A model generated the notes under the pieces. It saw nothing but the letters and a program-made list of their open reading frames with translations. It searched no databases and had not been told where the DNA came from. A stretch of 64,000 nucleotides of DNA from Siphonodentalium dalli (lineage: Eukaryota; Mollusca; Scaphopoda; Gadilida; Siphonodentaliidae): the NCBI GenBank assembly GCA_032622095.1, contig CP136066.1, positions 98,229,319 through 98,293,318 on the forward strand, read 5' to 3'. This document shows, piece by piece, positions 35,149-45,900 of the stretch. The position numbers were made by a program, and so were the translations under genes. Position 1 is the first letter of the stretch. Each line of letters starts with the position of its first letter.

Positions 35149-35500
35149 TGTTTTTAAATGCCGCTTCAGTTATCAGAATCGATTAATTGCACAAAAAATA
35201 TGCTAACCACAGTCAACTATAGTATAAAATTGCTCAAACCCTGATATTTATCAACATTTTGTTGAACGAAATTTTGCCGGCTTGTCAAATATCTGACAAA
35301 AATACCACTTGATTTTAGAGTTATCCATCTTCATCCGCAATTTGGTCAGAGAAACGCTTGTCGTCGACTGTTTACTGGGCCACTTAAAAATACAAATAAT
35401 AGATTCCAAACATCGATATCTGATCACTCTGGGCTTTGATGAGTGGTTTCCTCGACTCGAATCAAATATGTTTTACCCCCGAAGCCAACGATTAAGTGCC
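35149..35500 (-). mobile_element. Second long copy of the 13.7-kb MITE-like repeat
   Basis: Inverted and collinear with about 13790-14150: TGCCGCTTCAGTTATCAGAA, TTTATCAACATTTTGTTGAAC, TTAGAGTTATCCATCTTCAT and TTTTACCCCCGAAGCCAA. The terminal AAAGGTACTC end is missing here. Moderately diverged. Confidence 0.85.
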
Positions 35501-35573
35501 GACAAATACCAAAAATAACCACAAAAGTTTTATTCCCAAAATTTGGATAAACATATATGGATAATAAAAATGT

Positions 35574-35700
35574 CATTATACAATGTTGTGTACAGTGTGT
35601 GTTTTTCTTGTACTCGTCCAGGTTGTGGTGAAAAGTAACATTGGACTCGACACTGGACGAGTACAAGAAAAACACATATTGTACACAACATTGTATAATA
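35574..35700. repeat. Hairpin, 47-bp arms with 33-bp loop
   Basis: CATTATACAATGTTGTGTAC...TTGTACTCGTCCA (35574-35620) pairs with TGGACGAGTACAAG...ACATTGTATAAT (35654-35700). Arms are nearly perfect. Probably a small foldback element. Confidence 0.85.
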
Positions 35701-37110
35701 ACTTTATATTATTGCATATCTAAACCGGCCGATGTAGTAGTATCCCTACTTGCGTAGACGAAACTCACTATTAGCCCCACTGTCCAATGTGCTAATATGA
35801 ACGACAAAAATATCCCTAAGAATTTCACTAGAATTCCAACCAATAAAATGTGTGTTTTATGCCATTATGGCAAAGGTAATGTACGATCTGATAATAGTTT
35901 TGGCACCACATGAGCCGGTGACCCACCCCCCCCCCCCCCACCGAATTATGGGACCACAATTTTCTTGAGGCGGAACTATGATCGGTTTCCTGAGACTCGA
36001 CAGCGCATGGCTAATAGTTCCCAGTGAGATTTTCGCTTTGCATGATCATTTTATTATACACCTCGTTTTTAATAATCTGTATTGAGTCGTTCAATTGATG
36101 ATACTTGTTGTTACACATAGACTACGCACATACCGTGGTGACGTAGTGAACTAAATATAATCGCAACTGCGAGTTTGTGAAGCCTCTCTGTTCCCAAACG
36201 TATCGTTGTATTTACTCCCTAACCTAACAATGATATACGTTACCAGGGGATGCCTGTTAAACGTTAGAACGTGGCAACGTTAACAAGGTTTGTAGCCTGA
36301 CATTCTCTCTTGCTTTATCTGCGCTAACATTGTTATTTAATAAATAGGGGCTCACAAAACCAATGCTTTATTTTCATTATTGTATTGACCTAGAAATTTA
36401 TTTATCAACATACCTGCATGTTCTCCCAAAATGCAGCACATTATCTGCTTATAATAAAACGTGTTTTAGGTGCTTAGAATTGACTCATTTTGAGTCGATA
36501 ATGTGCTGGAGATTAAAGTTTTTTAGTCACATTATCGACCCACAATGAGACGACTCTAAGCAGATTATATGCGGACTATGAAACAAATAAGCCAACTCAC
36601 GACTGATCAGGCGTACACTCTTTAACATGTGTCTTCATTGTGGCATCATAAAACAAAATGACGGGTAAGAGTTCATTTCATGTATCTGTTTATTTCAGAA
36701 ATAAATAATCACATTAATACTTTTTCACATTATATGTCAATTATGTGCGTATTTCCGTATGTTTAGCAGACATGCACGTTATACCGTAGAACTGAAGTTT
36801 CTCATAAACACTTCCACCGACTCACCCGGCTAGGTTTAGTTTCATATTGTTCCAGAAATGTGTTTCCTCGTGGTGTCCATCTGTATACAATGACCGTTAC
36901 TTTGTAAATGGATGTGACCGGCAATTAAATAACTGTCTCAGTTATTTAGAATTATTGTTATTTTTTGTTAACAATGTTAGCGCTGTTAAACCAATGGCAG
37001 CGGATTTCGAGCTAAACAAATAAAATATTGTTAGCCGCGGCACAGAATAACTATCAACATATTTCCACTGGGTAGGTGGCATATAACATGGTAATTGTCT
37101 TTCATTGCAG
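35701..37110. other. Intronic sequence before the microexon
   Basis: Contains a poly-C run (35923-35939), an imperfect hairpin at about 36437-36575 (CACATTATCTGCTTATAATA against TAAGCAGATTAT, with AATGTG/CACATT inside) and no coding signature. The last 20 bases form a good pyrimidine-rich acceptor ending CATTGCAG at 37110. Confidence 0.45.
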
Positions 37111-37138
37111 GGAATCTTTACCCACAACAAGTGTGTAG
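37111..37138 (+). CDS. Candidate 28-nt microexon of the EGF-like gene
   Basis: A strong acceptor (TTGTCTTTCATTGCAG) and a strong donor (GTGAGTAATA) bracket only 28 nt. Read from phase 0, as the signal-peptide exon requires, it encodes GIFTHNKCV plus one extra base. That base completes an Asp codon with the first two bases (AC) of the EGF exon at 58635. So phase fits on both sides, and the piece adds one Cys before the EGF module. Its shortness makes chance a real alternative; the case rests on two good splice signals and phase agreement. Confidence 0.42.
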
Positions 37139-37226
37139 GTGAGTAATACTACTATATTAACACTAATGTGATGCCAATCCACTATTGATAAGTAGTGGTA
37201 TCTAGACTGACTCACTTCCGACTCGT

Positions 37227-37545
37227 ATTCACCAACATGGTTTATATTGGATTATACCTGGTTTATATAGGACCACACTGTGTTTTATATGACTATACCG
37301 GTTTTATATATTATTATACCAGGTTTATAAATAGTATTATATCGGGCTTATATAGCTAATGCCGGGTGAGATAGGACCATACTAGGTTGATATATGAGTA
37401 TTACATGGTTTGCATATGATTATACTGGGTTTATGTGGGATACATCCGGGTCTATGTATGATTATAATGGGCTTTTGTATGATTATACCAGTTTTACCAA
37501 ATGTTATGCCTATACCAGTTTTATATATGATTTTAGCAGGATCAC
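37227..37545 (+). repeat. Degenerate ~25-bp tandem repeat
   Basis: About 12-13 copies of a GGTTTATATAGGATTATACC-like unit (GGTTTATATTGGATTATACC, GGTTTATATAGGACCACAC, GGTTTATGTGGGATACATCC and so on). It begins 90 bp after the microexon. TATATGATTATACCGATTTA near 57896, ahead of the ACCATGGT array, resembles a single unit. Confidence 0.8.
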
Positions 37546-37881
37546 ACGTCGTTGCCCGTGTTAAAGTGATGCGAAACCCTCTGGAAATTTTGTGGGAATA
37601 TAGAATAGTCTTACTCAAAATTGTACACATATTCTCATAAATTGTATTTCCAAATGACATCACAACAGTCATTCTTATGCATGTAGTATAAGAAGTGGCT
37701 CACCTTGTCGGAGTTATTGTCATTTGCTTTTATTGCGATTAATTCGTACCACCAATGAGGAAGTATTTATTTACAACTGTGCGGACTTCAGACGTTATCA
37801 TTTTTAAATTGTACAATCGACTTGGTTTGGAATTTATGTTTGTTTGTTTTTTCAAAATGTTTTATTGGGATCAAAACATGA

Positions 37882-38074
37882 GCAGAATGGTAAATATAGA
37901 GAGTAATCAATTGGTTCCGAGAATTACGTTAAATAATTCACGAGAGGCGAGAGACATCGGTAAGAAACAAGTGCGCGTTAGCGCATAAGTTTCTTACCTA
38001 AACGTCTCTCGCCTCTCGGAATTATTTAAAGTAATTCTCGGAACTAATTGGTTACTCTATTTATTACACTTCTG
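37882..38074. mobile_element. Hairpin element, ~90-bp arms
   Basis: GTAATCAATTGGTTCCGAGA (37903) pairs with TCTCGGAACTAATTGGTTAC (38035), and CGAGAGGCGAGAGAC with GTCTCTCGCCTCTCG. The centre is GTGCGCGTTAGCGC. A foldback MITE-type repeat, non-coding. Confidence 0.85.
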
Positions 38075-38319
38075 CATCAATTTGGTTCGCCAAATATGAT
38101 TAAGACACACACAATTAATTGATGAAAGTCCCGATGTGAAGAAATATTAACATGCGAAATTTCAGTCATGATCAGTAAGCAACGTAATGTCAATGATGTA
38201 ACGAGAAATGGCATAATTCTCTGGTGACATAATTCACTGGTGGCATAATTCACTGGTGACGTTACCATTTTTAATTAACGGCGTTTTCAATGGAAATCGC
38301 ACAAAGGAGTGTAATACAT

Positions 38320-38890
38320 AATTTTAATGCTTTATTCTATGTATCTGTTCAAAAGGTCCTTGTATATCGGCACTTATGGTCGCAAAAGGAAATGGTGGTC
38401 TATCCATATCCTGTATTGGAGCTTTTTTCTGTGATAAATTTCCCATCTTATAAATCGTACAAGCTTCACAATAATTATGGATAGATATTTGGTCAATAAT
38501 ATTTAATTTTTGCAGTTGCAAAAGTTTTAACTGCTGAAAAATGGCAGACTAGGTTGTGGTGTTGTTTGAGTCGAATATTTGCGGGAATAAATAGACGTAT
38601 ATCTGGATCTTCATCGTGATTACGGATTAAATAAAGAACATCATTTGTTACAATATATTTATGGGCTCTTTGTTTCGGCGTTTGTGAAATAAAATTTTTG
38701 AACGATATCAATAGCTACCATGTAATTTGCTTGCTCTGCTTTGATGTCAAAACCCTCCAATTGAATGGATTCCTGTTATTGATGTAGAATTTTTGCATAT
38801 TGTTTTCCGACATACCAGTATTTTCACCACCAGCAGGTCTTGATATATAATCTGCAAATATATTATCTTTGCGGGTAAGTGAATCATCTG
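38320..38890 (-). pseudogene. RNase H end and integrase zinc-binding domain, truncated
   Basis: The minus strand reads NIFADYISRPAGG, the usual RNase H/integrase linker. Then comes KYIVTNDVLYLIRNH followed by spaced His residues (QHHNLVCH) and, one frame over, YCEACTIYKMG: the H-H-C-C zinc domain. ISADIQGPFE begins the catalytic core with its first Asp. The sequence stops matching after that. Broken by stops and frameshifts. Confidence 0.75.
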
Positions 38891-39403
38891 TGGTTTATAT
38901 GTATATGTACATACAGCCCACCGCGTGACGTTTTTTATTATCCATAGGAACAGATAACATGTTTGTTGACACTTTGGCCGGATTCGTCATCTCCGGTTTA
39001 AACCTCCGAGTTTAAACCTGGTTTAAATCTACATTGGTGGTCCAGCCAAACCGGGTCTAAGGGGGGAGTTTTTGTCGTTCAGTTGCCAGCTAATTGACAA
39101 ATCGATTCGGTGATAAGAGCATGCAGTCAATCTACCCTCTCACCAATCGAACAAAAAGACAGACCGATATAATGGTTATTGAAATGCCATAAATTATCGC
39201 GAATGCGTGCACGCTCATTGGATTTACTCATTGAAAAACAAGAATCACTGATGGACCATTAATCCGATCTCATTCTGGGTTTAATTCTATCTAAAGGACA
39301 TGTCTCTCATCACGATTTCCACGTGCTGGTCATCACTTTGTGATAGATTTTCTGCAAGATGCTTTACCCGCAAACTCGAAAATTTGGTGTACTTACATGT
39401 ATA

Positions 39404-39739
39404 TCGGTGGTTAGTCGGTGATAAATCGGGGTTAGTAAGCTCGGTGGTTAGTCGGTGATAAATCGGTGTTAGTAGGCCCCGGTGGTTAGTCGGTGATAAA
39501 TCGGGGTTAGTAGGCCTCGGTGTTTTAGTATGTGATAAATCAGGGTTAGTAGTCCCCGGTGGTTAGTCGGTGATAAATCGGGGTTAGTAGGCCCCGGAGT
39601 TTTAGTATGTGATACATCAGGGTTAGTAGGCCCCGGTGGTTAGTCGGTGATAAATCTGTGTTAGTAGGCCCCGGTGCTTTAGTCAGTGATAAATCGGGGT
39701 TAATAGGCCCCGGTGGTTAGTCGCTGATAAATCGAGGTT
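39404..39739 (+). repeat. 38-bp tandem repeat, nine copies
   Basis: The unit CGGTGGTTAGTCGGTGATAAATCGGGGTTAGTAGGCCC varies little; two units have the variant GTTTTAGTATGTGATA. Units abut with no spacers, and a (TA)n tract follows at 39744-39768. Confidence 0.92.
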
Positions 39740-39768
39740 AGTGCATATATATATATATATATATGTAT

Positions 39769-40429
39769 ATATTAAAGGGTATAGGAGCTGTCTATCTGGA
39801 TGTAAGTTTGTCTGTTCGCAACTTTTCCCCATACCCATTGACTGATCTCAACCAAATTAGGTTGGTGACTCGGGACAACCAGACGGATGGTATAACGGCG
39901 TTCGGTTTAAAAAAATGTTTATTTGAAAATAAGAGAAATTAAAACAAAATTGAAAAAATGTGCTGTTAAATTGAGTAAGATATCACATTTTAAATTGAAA
40001 TAAATTTGTGTGCGTTTTAAATTTAATTAAAATCATTTTCAAATTAAAAAGTTCAAATGATCAAAATGTGTGCAAAGGTGTCACATGTTCCTATCGCACA
40101 GATGGGCCGCAATCCCCTGACGCTGAATAAAGGCTCCATAATCGAGTCAATCCTGGACCAAGAGGTTTGTTACCCTCCTCCCTATTTTCCACACTTCTGA
40201 TTGGCCCATTTCCTGCCACGTGACAAATCACATTGTTATCCTTCATTCCATTTCCCTCTCTTCTGATTGGCTGAGAGTGCGTCACAATGGCGGGCCGCAA
40301 ATCACTTATTGCCCTCGAGGGTAACATTTTCTCAGTTATTGACCGCTCAGCTGTTATCAGTAAACATAGAACTATGAAGAACTCAACGTGCAGAGATTCT
40401 CTCACTGCTCTCTAATAATTTCCGAAAAC
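39769..40429. other. Interior of the TIR element, no recognised gene
   Basis: The 104-codon minus-strand frame at 40091-40405 sits in a GC-richer patch (TGATTGGC-type motifs at 40199 and 40266). No domain recognised. A promoter-like patch or a further repeat fragment is possible. Confidence 0.3.
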
Positions 40430-42050
40430 ACTGTTTTTATAAACCCCACTGTTTCATAACAACCGCGAACTGTGGTGTTTGCTAATTTGCATCATGTGTG
40501 TTTTTATTTGCAATTAAAGCACGCTATGTATAAATGGTGTTATCATGGACATAAATCCGTTATAATGTGTAATGTTCCTATTGGACCTTTTTATATCAAT
40601 AATAAATACCGTGGGACAAATAGATAAGCCTTATTATGCAGTTGGTATGTGCTGCAGACAATTACACATACGATGTGGATACGTTACAAATACGTTTATG
40701 TATAAGCTCTAAAGATCAAATAGCCACTCTTTACTGTTTATCAATTGACTATTTATTTTCGGCAATACATTCCTCAGACTTCAGAAGAATACCCTTATGT
40801 TGCGTAACAATCTGTAACATATGTCAATTTATTTTTTCACAACTACAACGTGTTAGTTTCACATTTTAGCGATCTGGAAATTAACACGTCTGCCTGCGTC
40901 TTTACGCTCATTTGAAACGAAACCGAACATTTCGCTGCATGGCTACTCAACTTCGAAATTGCTTTACTCCTCTTTCCGTTAACCGATTCCCACCATGCGG
41001 CCAGCAAACTGCGCAAATGATGGGTCTGTTAATTGATCCAGATTATGAATGTTGTATTTTCTAAATAGCGAGGATTCCAACATAAAATTAACTTTCCGAA
41101 CTGGATTAAAGAGTATATGCGCGCATTTATGTCTGCTATTAAGGAGGTTCGTGTGTACTCCTTTGTCAGATAACAAAACAGTTGTCGCTCTTTTTTTCGT
41201 GAGACACGGGATTTGTTGCCGCTCTCGACCTTTAATGTCACCCTCGGGCCGCCATCGGGTGACATTCCAGGTCTCGAGCGGGCGACAAATCCCCGTGTCT
41301 CACTCAATCGCGGGCGACAACTGTATACTGTCGCCCGCTAAGCCGGGATACATTGTATTTGTCGCCCGCCTGATGTTATAATGCAAGAATATCTCCAAAC
41401 ACACACTGCAGTAACTCATCTATTTTACATCACTATAATGTACTAAAATCATAGATCTTATATACCCCACGGATTCGCAAATCGCACCAGTTGTGGTGTT
41501 TGCTAATTTGCATATATTTAGTGAACACTAATATTGATCGTAAATAAACGCTGATTATCAAACGCTTATCGGCTTGACTATCGTTTATGGAACAGAGCGA
41601 TAAGTAGTTACTTAAAATATACATAATCGGGAAAGAAAGCACTCGTGACTCAGTGCAACATCGTGCGTGTGGATGGCAATGATTTTTTTCTGTGGTATAA
41701 TCGGATAACAAAACAGTTGTTGCCCTTCTTCTCCAGCGACATCGAGATTTGTCACCCGCTCGAGAACGGAATGACATTCCGTTCTCGAGCGGGTGACAAA
41801 TCTCAATGTCTCCCTCGACATCGGGAAACAACTGTATAATGTCACCAGAAGTGGCATCTGTACTGCTCGAAGTGGGCAACCATCAGGGACAGCTCTTAAT
41901 AAAGAAATATATTACATGCGTTGCTTTTTTCAACGTCATAATTTTTCCGTCATACATAAGTGGAATATTAAGGGAATTTATGGGCGTAGCCAGAGTTGAG
42001 CTTTGTGGTATGATCTGTATCAAAATAAGTGATCAAATTTGATCCATATA
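40430..42050 (+). repeat. Two related units with hairpins inside the TIR element
   Basis: GTGGTGTTTGCTAATTTGCAT occurs at 40472 and 41493, and GATAACAAAACAGTTGT at 41168 and 41704, so two diverged units lie in tandem. Each has a long hairpin. In the first, GAGACACGGGATTTGT pairs with ACAAATCCCCGTGTCTC. The second has a perfect palindrome (41744-41804) with 30-bp arms reading GAGATTTGTCACCCGCTCGA onward. Confidence 0.8.
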
Positions 42051-42393
42051 GCAATATAATTTTAGGATCGCAAACTATGTGTGTAGCATATCTGGTCATG
42101 CAGTAGCATCGTTTCGGTATCAGTATTAAAACGTTGAACCCATGAACTGAATTCGTAGAAAACACCAGTATTTGTGATTGCCAGAAGCCAAATAAAAAGG
42201 CGCAAGATAGTTGTAAAACTCATATTGGAGGAACATGTCCATATCTGAGCAAAGCTCGCGTGCGAATGAATCAACTGTGACATGATAACACCAGTCGGCA
42301 GTCGCCACTTAGACACGCCCTCACTCGAGATTATTTACAGCTCCACCCCTTTTATCTGATTGTTTGACAATTCTAAACCGTGATCGATAAAAG

Positions 42394-42836
42394 ACGGATT
42401 CGTCATCTCAGGTTTAGCCTCGGTAAGACTTGTTTAGCTGGACAGTCGAATTATATGGTTTAGTTGCCGATTTAAGCTTATAAAACGCAAAAAAAAATAT
42501 CGAAATTGACAAAAACTTATCCCCACACACTTTATAGGTGTGAGTACTTCTTGCAGATATATTTCCAAAAATCTATGCTCACTGTGGTAATTATTGATGT
42601 TCGCAATTAATAGAACGCGACGGTCCGCATTAGTAGAGAACAATTAATTATCTCGACGATACAGAGACACTACAGCCAAACCGTTGGTCCATCTGGACCA
42701 GGTTTCAACCAGATACGCCGAATACGTCACTTATACCTGTGGTATCGGGTTTAAAACACAGAGTTAGCTGTCAGATGGCGGTTTAGACCTAGATGTTTAC
42801 TTAGACCAGGTTTAAACCTGATATGACAAATCTGGC
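42394..42836. mobile_element. Possible nested MITE (443 bp)
   Basis: Starts GACGGATTCGTCATCTCAGG and ends with the complement of GCCAGATTTGTCATATCAGG. Contains further GGTTTAAACC or GGTCTAAA motifs in both orientations and CAGCCAAACCG, which also occurs near 39051. It may have inserted beside, or recombined with, a like element whose remains are at 38987-39300. Confidence 0.5.
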
Positions 42837-43925
42837 ATTTACGATCAGTTTTTTGCCAGTAGTCGGGATCCACTAATGTAAAATTGCAATTATTTATTGC
42901 CCAATAAATGGCAAAACTTTCGTTCTCCAATGTACTCCATGAATGAATTTGAGTTTTATTCAGCCATGCTGAAATAAAATGTATTGGATGTTACATAGTA
43001 GATCTTAATATACATGGGTCACCTGGGTCAGGCGACTGTGAAATTAATGCCGCAATAGCTCTAGCGTCAGTATACATTATAAAGGGTTTGTTTTTATCTG
43101 GATATTCAAGATATTTCGCTTCCGTTAAAGCATTTTGTTATTTCTTAAATGCCTTAGCACACTGATCCGTCCATACATATTATGTGTTTTTCTTTGTTAA
43201 TTCTACCAACGGTTCACATATTTCGCTGAATTTAGGAATTAATTTCCTGAACCATAAGAATAATTATATGACATTTCTGGATTCAGATTAGTTGGCGGCT
43301 TTAAAATTTGAATTGCTTTCAATTTATTTGCATCTGGTCTAACCCCATGTTGATCAACGATATGTCCTAAATATGAACATCCATCTTGAAGAAACAACAT
43401 TTTCTTTAACTTTATAATTATATTAAACTTCCTATGTCTATCAAATACCTCTTGAATAAGCCGTAACTGAGAAAGCCTGCCGACTGAATATAAAATAAAA
43501 TCATTAACATAAGCTCGACATCCGTTTACTCCCTCTAACACGTGATTCATGAGTTGAAGAAATGCACTGGAACTCCCAATAGCTCCAAAACATGCTCTAT
43601 TAAACGAAAACTGTCATCGGAAACAAGTAATAGTGGCTTTACTTCTATCTGCGTGGTGAATAGGAATACATTATTGTATGTGGAAAACAATCGATATCTG
43701 TTGGATATTTCTCTAATTGGTCGAGTGGAAAAAATGTTGGTTTGATAATAGCGTTCAACCGACGTATATCTGCTTATTCTGCTCTAAATCTATTTATGCA
43801 ACATCTTCCAAGGAAAAGCCCATTCATTGCTTGGCGCCGGCGAAATTATCACTATTATTTCGTATTAATGGTATTAAATCAGTCCTAAATGTATCTGGTA
43901 TACTTGTAGTTCTTCTAGATTAATC
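42837..43925 (-). pseudogene. Gypsy reverse transcriptase and RNase H fragment
   Basis: The minus strand carries LNAIIKPTFFPLDQL (around 43760), an N-terminal RT motif. It then has AYVNDFILYS, the catalytic box with Asn in place of the first Asp of YVDD, and YLGHIVDQHGVRPDANKLKAI. RNase H follows near 43100 (FIMYTDAR) and ends at the TIR insertion. Several stops and frame shifts. The altered catalytic box alone would abolish activity. Confidence 0.8.
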
Positions 43926-44177
43926 TCTTCTGGTGATACATGTTTTATTATGATCAGGTGTATCCACGCATTGTAGTGCGTCTACTTTTGTCACGATGCA
44001 CCCACGTCGTAAATTAAAATGGTTATCTTTACAATTGTTAACAAGCACTGGAATTATTTTACTCTGTTTACTAACAGTTGAATATTCAGCTGTTAAACCT
44101 GGTTCGTTACCAATAAAACCTGTGTCTATTGGCTGAATTTGTACAGAATGCGTAGCAAATAATTTATTTCCAACTTG

Positions 44178-44880
44178 CTATGTCGATATGTCGATATCCG
44201 GAACACATGTCACTGTATTACCATTAATTTGCATTAGTTGACGATCAAAATACAATCTGGCGCCATTGGCACTGAGAAAATCTCTTCCAATTAATAAAGG
44301 TCGATGCACATTAGAACAAACATAGAATATTTGTGATATCCTTAATTTATTAATTTGGACATTTAATATTATGTAACCATTAATGGTCAAGGCATCGCCA
44401 CTTGCGTGTGTCACATTTATCTGTGTCTGTAGCATTTGTGGTTTGTATTTTAAATTGTTATACAATTTTAACATAAAACAAACTAATGTCTGCATCACTG
44501 TCCAGTATGGCACGATATTTAACATAAAACAAACTAATGTCTGCATCACTGTCCAGTATGGCATGATATTTAACATAACACAAACTAATGTCTGCATCAC
44601 TGTCCAGTATGGCACGATATTTAACATAAAACAAACTAATGTCTGCACCACTGTCCAGTATGGCACGATATTCAACATAAAACAAACTAATGTCTGCATC
44701 ACTGATCAGTATGGCACGATATTTAACATAAAACAAACTAATGTCTGCATCACTGTCCAGTATGGTACGATATTTTGTGCCTATTGCAATTAATATGGAC
44801 GATGACACTTGTGTATTTATGCCTTTCATAAGTTTCATGTTATTTTCATATTCAGGAATTGACAACTTTGACTTATTCTT
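44178..44880 (-). pseudogene. Gypsy retropepsin domain with amplified active-site segment
   Basis: The 174-codon frame (44178-44702) ends with LLIGRDFLSANGARLYFD, the C-terminal retropepsin motif. Upstream, in another frame, the catalytic loop appears six times as ILDS(D/G)ADISLFYVKYRA-like 17-residue units. Only one copy keeps DSGA; four read DSDA and one ISDA. The amplification shifts the two halves of the protease apart. This is a decayed gene fragment. Confidence 0.75.
44470..44775 (-). repeat. 51-bp tandem repeat (six copies) of a protease active site
   Basis: AACATAAAACAAACTAATGT begins units at 44470, 44521, 44572, 44623, 44674 and 44725: exactly 51 bp, or 17 codons, each. Units differ at one to three bases. 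The period is a multiple of three, so the frame stays open throughout. Confidence 0.93.
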
Positions 44881-45167
44881 GTCCTGGTGCTGTATTATCT
44901 TTTGCGTTTGTTTCTGATTGTAAGGTTAATGCGTATCTAATAGAGCTGTTGTTTTTACCGATCTGTCGAATCTATTTTGAGCTTTATACAGTAACATATG
45001 ACAAATCGGTGTTTGAACAGTAGTTGTGCCATATCTATTTGTTTTATTCTAACATAATCCGTTCCCATTTTTACTCTGTGCATAGATATATTTTATGATG
45101 GAGCGTTATTGTGCTTATTACTATTTCTTTTCACACTATTCAGATGGTCCTCTCTGAGTGGATTTTG

Positions 45168-45870
45168 TTAGTTACAGTAATGTTTATTCATTTCATCAAA
45201 ACGTCTTCGACACCATCTGATGTTATGTCCAGGAATCAAACAATATCGGCATATACATTTCAAGGTGGCGCTTGTGGATTGAGTTTTGTGAATTTCGAAT
45301 TTGTTGAACATATGTGTTATCATATCTATTGTTAGTATAATGTGATCCATTTCGTGGGGGCCGATCATTAGTTGGACAAAATGAGCTAAATGAATTTCTA
45401 CCTTGTGAATATCCTTGTCACTGTCTTTCTGTTGTTGTGGGCACATTAAATCTAGCCTCAAGCTGTCACATCGAAAATGATCTTCTTCCGTACTAGAATA
45501 ATTATTATTTCGAGATGATCGATATGTGCGATTATTATTTCCATCACCATGACGAATATGATACTGTAATCGTTGTTGAATAGTATGTTCTCTTAAAGGG
45601 AGGTCAGTTGCGTCATTTAAGGTTGGTGGGTCTTCCCGCGAAAGTGTATCTCGTAATGACGTACTTGTTAATCCTGTGATGAATTGTTCTCTCATATGTG
45701 GTTCATCGCGAATATTATTTTGACCTTAAACATCGATCGCCAATGTACTTAATCTATCCAACAATGATTGTACCGATTCTTCTGGTTTTTGTTTTGATGC
45801 TTGGAAAACCATGAGCACAGACCTTTTATCTTTTACATTGCCATATCTAATTTATAATTTTTAATTCCTG
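45168..45870 (-). pseudogene. Gypsy gag fragment with CCHC zinc knuckle
   Basis: The 175-codon frame begins MREQFITGL, the end of a capsid domain whose earlier part (ESVQSLLDRLSTLAIDV) lies upstream near 45730-45780 in a broken frame. It then has a basic, Asn/Arg-rich linker and CRYCLIPGHNIRWC, a clean C-x2-C-x4-H-x4-C knuckle. Confidence 0.8.
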
Positions 45871-45900
45871 CTTTACTCACGTAGAAGAGATCAAGCAAGC

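Larger units (their letters stand above)
38987..42836. mobile_element. TIR-bounded 3.85-kb insertion in the Gypsy relic
   Basis: The left end GCCGGATTCGTCATCTCCGG and the right end (reverse complement) GCCAGATTTGTCATATCAGG, both followed by TTTAAACC, match at 24 of 28 bases. The insertion separates RNase H halves of the Gypsy relic. It has no transposase. Contents are a 38-bp tandem array, TA repeat, two related ~0.5-1-kb units and several hairpins. A second similar end lies at 42394 (GACGGATTCGTCATCTCAGG), so 42394-42836 may itself be a 443-bp MITE and the whole a nested composite. The target duplication is unclear. Confidence 0.6.
38290..45900 (-). mobile_element. Decayed Gypsy-type LTR retrotransposon, split by a later insertion
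   Basis: On the minus strand the order is gag (45.9-45.2 kb), protease (44.9-44.2), reverse transcriptase and start of RNase H (43.9-42.84), then after the insertion the end of RNase H and the integrase zinc domain (38.89-38.32). This gag-PR-RT-RH-IN order is that of Gypsy/Metaviridae. The integrase core is cut off at about 38.3 kb and no LTRs are visible. All frames are broken, so the copy is dead. Confidence 0.8.

Noticed and set aside
39404..39739. CRISPR-like regular 38-bp repeats
   Set aside because: Units abut with no spacers and the DNA is clearly from an animal-type nuclear genome.
40091..40405. 104-codon minus-strand frame as a gene
   Set aside because: No domain, no splice or poly-A context, and it lies inside a non-autonomous composite.
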